Origin: Alphaproteobacteria bacterium
GTDB lineage: Bacteria > Pseudomonadota > Alphaproteobacteria > ATCC43930 > CGMCC-115725
DNA: 9,810 bases
Assembly: GCA_005888425.1 (NCBI GenBank)
Contig: VAZF01000156.1
Location: 1 to 9,810 of the forward strand
Reading direction: 5' to 3'
Part shown: in pieces, positions 4,422 through 9,810 of the stretch
Position numbering within the stretch: the first letter of the stretch is position 1
Layout of the letters: every line of letters starts with the position of its first letter
Notes under the pieces: model-generated
The model's database searches: none
Told to the model about the DNA's origin: nothing
The model's input: the letters and a program-made list of their open reading frames with translations, nothing else
Made by a program: the position numbers and the translations under genes

Positions 4422-4458
4422 CTGCGTATCCGGCGCGAATCGGCGAGGGAGAGGCTGA

Positions 4459-5367
4459 ATGATCCGCCTCTCGCCCCAGCTGCGTGCCGGCATCCAGCGC
4501 TCGACGCTGCCGGCCTTGATCCTGCTCTCCGGGGCGATGCTCGTCGCTGGCAAGACCGATCAGACGATGTTCGAGACCCTGCGCACCGGCCTGAGCGATG
4601 TTGCCGCACCGGCGCTCGATGTGGCGAGCCGCCCGCTTGGGGCCGCCGAGGCGGCGATTGACCGGGTCCGCGGCTTTATCGGGGTTTATCAGGTAAATCG
4701 CCGGCTTGAGGAAGAGAACCAGCGTCTGCTGCAATGGCAGCAGGTCGCGCTAAAGCTCACCACCGAAAACCGCCAGCTCCAGGGACTGCTTAAGGTCGTG
4801 CCCGATAGGGCGGTATCGTATGTGACCGCCCGCGTCATCGCCAATTCCGGCGGGGCCTATGTGCGCACCGTGATGATCAACGCCGGCAGCCAGGCAGGTC
4901 TCGCCCGCGGGCAGGCAGTGATCACCGGGGATGGGTTGGTCGGCCGCCTGACCGAGGTCGGCAGCCGTGCCGCGCGGGTCTTGCTGATCACCGATCTGAA
5001 TTCGCGGATTCCAGTCAAGATCGAAGGCTCGAACACCGGCGCGGTGCTGGCGGGCGACAATTCCGAGCGACCGCGGCTCCTCTATGTCGGCTCGCCGGAG
5101 GCGCTCAAGATCGGCGACCGTGTTGTCACCTCGGGCGAAGGCGGCGTCTTCCCGCCCGATTTGCCGGTCGGCATGGTCAGCGCGGTCGGGCCAGCCGGCC
5201 CGCGGGTCGAGCCGTATGTTGAGCTGTCGCAGCTCGGCTATGTGTTGGCGGTCGATTACGGGCTCTCCGGCGCGCTGCCGCAACCGGTGCCTCCCGCCGT
5301 GCGACCGGGCCGCAAGAGCAAGGCGGCCAGTGAAGAACTCCAAACGCCTGCGCAACCGGCACGCTGA
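4459..5367 (+). CDS. mreC: Rod-shape-determining protein MreC
   Basis: Bitopic inner-membrane protein that links MreB filaments to PBP2 and RodA and activates them from the periplasmic side. The protein has 302 residues: a short cytoplasmic start, one membrane helix (about 14-31, STLPALILLSGAMLVAG), a coiled coil (about 64-112, with LEEENQRLLQWQQVALKLTTENRQL) that mediates dimerisation, and the periplasmic beta-barrel MreC domain (about 119-270). Typical motifs are GLVGRLTEVGSRAARVLLITD and GDRVVTSGEGGVFPPDLPVGMV. A low-complexity Pro/Ala/Lys tail follows. ATG 4459 has a purine-rich GGGAGAGG just upstream. The 105-bp gap from mreB is the only long spacing inside the operon. Confidence 0.96.
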   Translation: MIRLSPQLRAGIQRSTLPALILLSGAMLVAGKTDQTMFETLRTGLSDVAAPALDVASRPLGAAEAAIDRVRGFIGVYQVNRRLEEENQRLLQWQQVALKLTTENRQLQGLLKVVPDRAVSYVTARVIANSGGAYVRTVMINAGSQAGLARGQAVITGDGLVGRLTEVGSRAARVLLITDLNSRIPVKIEGSNTGAVLAGDNSERPRLLYVGSPEALKIGDRVVTSGEGGVFPPDLPVGMVSAVGPAGPRVEPYVELSQLGYVLAVDYGLSGALPQPVPPAVRPGRKSKAASEELQTPAQPAR

Positions 5368-5372
5368 GGACG

Positions 5373-5921
5373 ATGGCGCTCCGGGAGTTCACTGCACCCG
5401 AACTGCCTCGCGTGAACAGCAACGCGGCGCGGCTTGTCCCGATCCTGACCACGACCATCGCCGCGCTCGTGGCGATTCTGCCATTGCAGATCCCGGGCTA
5501 TGCCGCACTGACCCCGGCCCTCGCGCTGATGGCGGTCTACCACTGGACGCTCTACCGGCCGGACCTGCTGCCGTCCTATGCCCTATTCGGGATCGGTCTT
5601 GGCGAGGACCTGCTGACTGGTTCGCTCGTCGGCGTCGGGGCTCTGACGCTCCTGGTCACCCGCGCCGTCGTGCTGCGTTCCCGGCGCCATTTTGTCGGAC
5701 GCAGTTTTCCGGCTGTCTGGGCGGGATTTACGCTGGTCGGCGGCGGGATGATGCTCGGCCTCTGGGCCCTCCACTGTCTGCTCGAATCCAGCCTCATCAA
5801 TCCGCGCAACACGATCTTCCGGATGGTGCTGACGATCGCGGTCTTCCCGGCCGCAAGCTTCCTGCTAGGTAGCACCCAGCGCGTGCTGATTGACGGGCCG
5901 CGGCTGATGCGCCGGCGCTAG
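5373..5921 (+). CDS. mreD: Rod-shape-determining membrane protein MreD
   Basis: Polytopic inner-membrane protein of the elongasome, the partner of MreC. It has 182 residues with about five hydrophobic segments (near 21-39, 45-60, 70-98, 113-133 and 149-166), the usual size and topology for MreD. The family stretches YRPDLLP (61-67) and GLGEDLLTGSLVGVGALTLLV (75-95) are visible, and the C-terminus is Arg-rich and probably cytoplasmic. It begins 5 bp after mreC stops. The GAGGA that overlaps the mreC stop codon is only 2 nt from the ATG, so translation probably depends on coupling to mreC. Confidence 0.92.
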   Translation: MALREFTAPELPRVNSNAARLVPILTTTIAALVAILPLQIPGYAALTPALALMAVYHWTLYRPDLLPSYALFGIGLGEDLLTGSLVGVGALTLLVTRAVVLRSRRHFVGRSFPAVWAGFTLVGGGMMLGLWALHCLLESSLINPRNTIFRMVLTIAVFPAASFLLGSTQRVLIDGPRLMRRR

Positions 5922-5935
5922 GCCCGAGCGGACCC

Positions 5936-7867
5936 GTGTCGGCGCGCGAAAACAATCGACAGAAGCTGTTGACCCGGCGGGCGGCATTGCTCGCCGGCGG
6001 GCAAGCAGTGCTAGGCGGTGCCCTTGCCGCCCGCATGTACCAGCTGCAGATCCTCGACCGCGACAAATACGCGGTCATGGCTGAGGAGAACCGCATTAGC
6101 GTGCGGCTTCTGACCCCGCCGCGCGGGCGCATCCTCGACCGCTTTGGCGCAGCGCTCGCCGACAACCGGCCCAATTATCGCGTCGTCGTCGTCCCCGAGC
6201 AGGCCGGCAATCTCGAAGGCACCCTCAACGCGATCGCCAAATTGATCGAAGTGGCCGAGGCCGACCGCCGGCGCATCATGCGCGATGTCCAGCGCAAGCA
6301 CGCCTTTGTCCCGCTCGTTGTGCGCGCGAATCTGAGCTGGCAGGAGATGGCGCGGATCGAGGTCGCGATGCCGGAATTGCCCGGTGTCGCCATCGAGCAA
6401 GGGTTGATCCGCGAATATCCTTATGGGACCGGAGCTTCGCATGTGCTCGGTTATGTCGCGCCGGTATCGGAGAAGGAACTGACCGGCGATCCGCTTCTGG
6501 AATTACCGGATTTCCGCATCGGCAAGAACGGCGTCGAAAAGGCGCTGGACCCACAGCTGCGCGGCGGTGCCGGCACGAGCCAAGTCGAGGTCAACGCCTT
6601 CGGCCGCGTCGTCCGCGAGATCGCCACAACACCGGGACAGCCGGGCCGTGAGATCGTGCTCAGCCTTGACGCCGCGTTGCAGGAATTCGTCGTGAAGCGC
6701 TGCTCCGTCGAGCAGAGCCTCTCCTGTGTCGTGCTCGACGCGTTGACCGGCGATGTGCTGGCGATGGTGTCGAGTCCGAGCTTTGATCCGACGCAATTCG
6801 CAACCGGCCTCACCCCTGCACTATGGCAGGAGCTGTCGACCGATCCGCGCAACCCGCTGACCGATAAGGTCATCGCCGGCGTCTATCCGCCGGGATCGAC
6901 ATTCAAGCCGGTCGTGGCCCTGGCGGCGCTCGAAGCGGGCGCGATGACGCCCGACACATCGGTCGGCTGCCCGGGCTATTTCTCGCTCGGGAATGCGACC
7001 TTCCATTGCTGGCGCAAAGAAGGCCACGGTGCGATGCGCCTGCATGACGGGATCAAGAAATCCTGCGACGTCTATTTCTATGAGACCGCGCGGCGCGTCG
7101 GCATCGACCGCATCGCAGCGATGGCGCGGAAGCTCGGCTTCGGCAGCCCGGTCGGGCTCGATATCCCGGGCGAGCGCGGCGGCACGATCCCGGACCGGGA
7201 GCGTCAGGCGGCGCTGACCGGGGTTGCGTGGCAGCCGGGAGAGACGCTGATCGCCGGCATCGGGCAGGGCTCGGTCACCGCGACCCCGATCCAGCTCGCG
7301 ACAATGGCGGCCCGGCTCGTGACCGGCCGGGCAGTCGTGCCGCGCCTGTTCCGGCCGGAGGGCCGCCTCGCCCCGGGCGGCGACGTTCGAACCCCATCCT
7401 TTCCGGAACTCGGCATCAACCCGCGCTGGCTTGCCCTCGTGCTCGACGGCATGAACGCCGTCGTCAACGAACAGGGCGGCACGGCCTATGCGGCGCGCAT
7501 CACCGACCCGGCGATGGCGATGGGCGGGAAATCGGGCACGTCGCAGGTCAGGCGCATCAGCGCCGCCGAGCGCGAGCACGGCATTCGCAAGGGCACCGCG
7601 GTTCCCTGGAAAGAGCGCGACCACGCGCTGTTCATCTCGTTTGGGCCGGTCAACGCGCCGCGCTACGTCTGCGCCGTCGTGGTGGAGCATGGCGGCGAAA
7701 GCGGCGGCGGCGGCTCCGCAGTCGCCGCGCCAATCTGCCGCGATGTGCTCACCGAGACGCAGAAGCGTGACCCGGCCCGGCGCGTGCCGCAGCCCGCCAT
7801 TGCCGAGAATGCGCCCGCGACGCAATCGGCGCCGCCCCCCACGCGCTCCGATCCTCGCCGCGGCTGA
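5936..7867 (+). CDS. mrdA: Peptidoglycan D,D-transpeptidase PBP2
   Basis: Class B penicillin-binding protein that cross-links lateral-wall peptidoglycan together with RodA. It has 643 residues. A signal-anchor helix is at about 17-33 (AALLAGGQAVLGGALAA), followed by the pedestal or dimerisation domain, including LLTPPRGRILDRFG (58-71), and the transpeptidase domain from about 235. The active-site motifs are present: STFK (321-324) with nucleophile Ser321, SCD (376-378) as the second motif, and KSGT (532-535). A Pro/Ala-rich tail follows residue 610 and looks disordered. The GTG start at 5936 lies 14 bp after mreD and yields the N-terminus expected for alphaproteobacterial PBP2; its ribosome-binding site is weak (GAGCGGA). 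It is a target of beta-lactams such as mecillinam in model species. Confidence 0.97.
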   Translation: MSARENNRQKLLTRRAALLAGGQAVLGGALAARMYQLQILDRDKYAVMAEENRISVRLLTPPRGRILDRFGAALADNRPNYRVVVVPEQAGNLEGTLNAIAKLIEVAEADRRRIMRDVQRKHAFVPLVVRANLSWQEMARIEVAMPELPGVAIEQGLIREYPYGTGASHVLGYVAPVSEKELTGDPLLELPDFRIGKNGVEKALDPQLRGGAGTSQVEVNAFGRVVREIATTPGQPGREIVLSLDAALQEFVVKRCSVEQSLSCVVLDALTGDVLAMVSSPSFDPTQFATGLTPALWQELSTDPRNPLTDKVIAGVYPPGSTFKPVVALAALEAGAMTPDTSVGCPGYFSLGNATFHCWRKEGHGAMRLHDGIKKSCDVYFYETARRVGIDRIAAMARKLGFGSPVGLDIPGERGGTIPDRERQAALTGVAWQPGETLIAGIGQGSVTATPIQLATMAARLVTGRAVVPRLFRPEGRLAPGGDVRTPSFPELGINPRWLALVLDGMNAVVNEQGGTAYAARITDPAMAMGGKSGTSQVRRISAAEREHGIRKGTAVPWKERDHALFISFGPVNAPRYVCAVVVEHGGESGGGGSAVAAPICRDVLTETQKRDPARRVPQPAIAENAPATQSAPPPTRSDPRRG

Positions 7868-7870
7868 GCG

Positions 7871-9025
7871 ATGGCGAGCCTCTCCGTCGATATCGGCCAG
7901 CGCCGGTTGAGTTTGGCGGACAAGCTCCGTGGCATCCAATGGGGCCTCGTCATCCTGATCGCTGCGATCTCGGGCATCGGCTTCGCAATGCTGTATTCGG
8001 CCGCGAACGGCAGTCTGCAGCCTTGGGCCTCGCGGCAGATGACGCGTTTTGCGATGGCGTTCGTGCCGATGCTGATCGTCGCTCTCGTGGACATCCGGCA
8101 TTGGTTCCGCAGCGCCTACTGGATCTACGCCGTTGCTCTGGTGCTCGTCGTCGCGGTCGATCTGCGCGGTTTTGTCGGCATGGGGGCGCAGCGCTGGATC
8201 GACCTTGGCGTGATTCAGCTCCAGCCCTCGGAAATCATGACGATCGGCCTCGTGCTTGCCTTGGCGCGCTATTTCCATTGCGTGCCAAACGAGAATGTCG
8301 GCCGGATCTCGCGACTCATTCCGCCGGTGATGATGATCATGATCCCGGTGGCTCTGGTGCTGAAGCAGCCCGATCTCGGGACGGCGATGCTGCTCCTCGC
8401 CTCGGGCGCGATCCTGTGCTTCCTCGGCGGCGTCAAGCTGCGCATGTTCGCCTTGGCCGCCGCCACGGCCGGGATCGCGGCCCCGATCGCCTGGCGGTTC
8501 CTGCGCGATTACCAGAAGACCCGCCTCTATACCTTTCTCGACCCGGAGCAGGATCCGCTCGGGGCCGGGTACCACATCACCCAGTCGAAGATAGCGCTCG
8601 GCTCCGGGGGAGTTTTCGGCAAGGGCTTCCTGCTCGGGACGCAGACCCATCTGAGCTTTCTGCCGGAGAAGCAGACCGATTTCATCTTTACGATGATCGC
8701 CGAGGAATTCGGGCTCGTCGGCGGCCTGATCCTGCTCGGGCTCTATGTGGTCGTGATCGGCTATGCCTTTTCGATCGCCCTGCGGAGCCGCAGCCTGTTC
8801 GGACGGTTGCTCGGCCTGGGAATTGCCGCCAGTTTCTTTCTCTATGCCTTCATCAATATAGCAATGGTCATGGGCCTCATTCCGGTCGTCGGGGTGCCGC
8901 TGCCGCTGATTTCCTATGGCGGAACGGCTATGATTACGATGATGCTGGGGTTTGGCCTGTTGATGAACGTCGGGGTCCACCGCGATGTTCGCATAAGCCG
9001 GCGGGGCGAGAGCGAGCTCGGCTGA
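7871..9025 (+). CDS. rodA: SEDS peptidoglycan glycosyltransferase RodA
   Basis: Multi-pass SEDS-family polymerase that makes glycan strands from lipid II in complex with PBP2. The 384-residue length is typical, with about ten membrane helices. Conserved elements are QRWIDLGVIQLQPSE (107-121), KQPDLGTA (165-172), DPLGAGYHITQSKIALGSGG (228-247), FLPEKQTDFIFTMIAEEFG (263-281), whose Asp270 corresponds to the essential RodA aspartate (Asp262 in E. coli), and the C-terminal GVPLPLISYGG stretch. The His usually seen before TDFIF in E. coli-like RodA is Gln here, a change I believe is common in alphaproteobacteria. The ATG lies 3 bp after the mrdA stop, so translation is surely coupled. The alternative gene name is mrdB. 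Confidence 0.97.
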   Translation: MASLSVDIGQRRLSLADKLRGIQWGLVILIAAISGIGFAMLYSAANGSLQPWASRQMTRFAMAFVPMLIVALVDIRHWFRSAYWIYAVALVLVVAVDLRGFVGMGAQRWIDLGVIQLQPSEIMTIGLVLALARYFHCVPNENVGRISRLIPPVMMIMIPVALVLKQPDLGTAMLLLASGAILCFLGGVKLRMFALAAATAGIAAPIAWRFLRDYQKTRLYTFLDPEQDPLGAGYHITQSKIALGSGGVFGKGFLLGTQTHLSFLPEKQTDFIFTMIAEEFGLVGGLILLGLYVVVIGYAFSIALRSRSLFGRLLGLGIAASFFLYAFINIAMVMGLIPVVGVPLPLISYGGTAMITMMLGFGLLMNVGVHRDVRISRRGESELG

Positions 9026-9067
9026 CACCCTGGCAGGTTCGGGCACGGACGCTGCGAGGAGAGGGCC

Positions 9068-9679
9068 TTGGCCGAAGAGAAGGAAGCGGCAGATCCGGGA
9101 CGGCGGCTGCATGTGACGGTGCTGCTCGTTGCCTCACGCCGCGCGCTCGACAACGCCCTCGAAGAGCTCGGCTTTGCGGAGGATGACGACCGAGTGATCG
9201 AGCATGACGGGCGCCTGGCCTTTCTGACCTGCACGCATGACGACGACTGCGACGACCTATTCGCGCTGATCAGTGAACTGTCCTCCCGCGGCGAGAGCTG
9301 GGAATTGCAGTCGCGGATCGACACCGAAAGCGGGCGCGCGGTCTACCAGTCCTTGGCGCGGCACCGGCCGGTCGAGGCGGTCGACGCGGCGGTCGAGGAG
9401 GAAGCCGAGCCCGAGCCCGGCGAAGCGGCGGCGCACGATGTCGAGAGCGGCGAAGGTCTGCAGGCCCTGAAAAAGGCATTGCGGCGGATCGAGCCGGCCG
9501 AGGCATTCGCAACCATCCGGCCGGGCCGCGATGGGCGGGTCACCGCGCGTATCCTGCGGCGCGGCTCCAGGCGGCTGATCGCGTCAGCGAGCGCGTCGGA
9601 CGAGGCGACGTTGCGCGGCGTGCTGCGCGAGATCCTGCCCAATGTCATGCTCGACGTGGCGATGAAGCCGCCGAGCTGA
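9068..9679 (+). CDS. Hypothetical protein downstream of rodA
   Basis: I do not recognise this 203-residue protein. The TTG start at 9068 is well supported by AGGAG (9057-9061) with a 6-nt spacer. The product seems to have two folded parts joined by an acidic, low-complexity linker. Residues about 13-105 start with RLHVTVLLVASRRALDNAL and include a run of Asp around THDDDCDDL. Residues about 111-140 are Glu/Ala/Pro-rich. Residues about 148-203 start with AFATIRPGRDGRVTARILRRG. No signal peptide or membrane helix is evident, so it should be cytoplasmic. It lies 42 bp after rodA on the same strand with no terminator between, so it may be the last gene of the elongation operon. A role in wall growth is only suggested by position. 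Confidence 0.75.
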   Translation: MAEEKEAADPGRRLHVTVLLVASRRALDNALEELGFAEDDDRVIEHDGRLAFLTCTHDDDCDDLFALISELSSRGESWELQSRIDTESGRAVYQSLARHRPVEAVDAAVEEEAEPEPGEAAAHDVESGEGLQALKKALRRIEPAEAFATIRPGRDGRVTARILRRGSRRLIASASASDEATLRGVLREILPNVMLDVAMKPPS

Positions 9680-9713
9680 CATCCGCACCCCTTCCCGCTT
9701 TGTTCGAATTAGT

Positions 9714-9810
9714 TTAAGCGGCTAGGCCGCGCTTTTTGAGGAGCGGCGCGACTTCCGGATCGCGGCCGCGGAAGGCGCGATAGAGCTCCATCGGATCGGC
9801 GGTATCGCCG
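9714..9810 (-). CDS. C-terminal end of a probable M3-family metallopeptidase (oligopeptidase)
   Basis: Only the last 32 codons are in view, ending with TAA (9716-9714). They read GDTADPMELYRAFRGRDPEV followed by APLLKKRGLAA. The pattern of Asp-Pro, then YRxFRGRxP, then LLxxRGL is the usual C-terminus of M3 zinc peptidases such as oligopeptidase A or peptidyl-dipeptidase Dcp. The catalytic HExxH lies outside the window, so the assignment rests on this tail alone. The gene converges on the unknown gene at 9068-9679, leaving 34 bp between stop codons. Confidence 0.6.
   Translation of the reverse strand, partial: GDTADPMELYRAFRGRDPEVAPLLKKRGLAA
9718..9737 (+). terminator. Candidate terminator after the mre-mrdA-rodA operon
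   Basis: GCGGC (9718-9722) and GCCGC (9726-9730) form a 5-bp GC stem with loop TAG, followed by GC and five T residues (9733-9737). It lies 38 bp after the stop of the unknown gene and inside the final codons of the opposing gene. The stem is short, so termination may be partial. Confidence 0.45.

Noticed and set aside
4347..4458. A small gene in the mreB-mreC gap
   Set aside because: The frames open here have no ribosome-binding site and run into the mreC gene out of frame.
6821..9112. Very long minus-strand open frame (763 codons) opposite mrdA and rodA
   Set aside because: It is antisense to two clear, conserved genes. Its sequence is His/Asp/Arg/Ala-rich low complexity without a recognisable domain, as expected from GC-rich third-position bias.

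Overview
The window is high-GC bacterial DNA that I would assign to the Alphaproteobacteria, probably Rhodospirillales-like. The evidence is the paired DUF4169 and ribbon-helix-helix small genes, the mreB-mreC-mreD-mrdA-rodA order, and MreB, PBP2 and RodA sequences of alphaproteobacterial style. The taxonomic call is inference from gene content, not from a marker gene.

Left part (1-3044) is regulatory and accessory. A truncated OmpR-family response regulator runs leftward off the window edge. Its promoter overlaps a TTACA direct repeat with exactly 10 bp periodicity. Divergent from it is an ECF sigma factor (GTG start at 817) with no recognisable anti-sigma gene beside it. The 310 bp after the sigma gene is not empty. 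It holds two matches to the alphaproteobacterial general-stress (EcfG/SigT) promoter pattern, GGAAC-N16-CGTT and GGAAC-N17-CGTT. The first is followed by a series of stem-loops and a strong intrinsic terminator, a layout expected of an sRNA of about 140 nt. The second lies just upstream of a 77-residue DUF2188-like gene. Next comes a YmdB-type macrodomain hydrolase. Its stop codon overlaps by 4 bp the end of a leftward two-gene unit (RHH_4 protein, then DUF4169 protein), and those two genes overlap each other by 13 bp.

Right part (3313-9679) is the cell-elongation operon: mreB, mreC, mreD, mrdA (PBP2) and rodA, all rightward, with gaps of 3-14 bp except the 105-bp mreB-mreC gap. MreB filaments, the MreC/MreD membrane partners, the RodA glycosyltransferase and the PBP2 transpeptidase together form the elongasome that builds lateral-wall peptidoglycan. 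A 203-residue protein that I do not recognise follows rodA with a well-supported TTG start, and may be the last gene of the operon. A stem-loop with a T-run and the C-terminal end of a leftward gene, probably an M3-family oligopeptidase, close the window.

I see no phage, transposon, CRISPR or defence system. The most interesting signal is non-coding: the pair of stress-type promoters and the structured candidate RNA between the ECF sigma gene and the DUF2188 gene. Other points of interest are the mreB-mreC inverted repeat, the TTACA operator-like array, the CTAAT motifs upstream of the RHH gene, and the unknown protein downstream of rodA.
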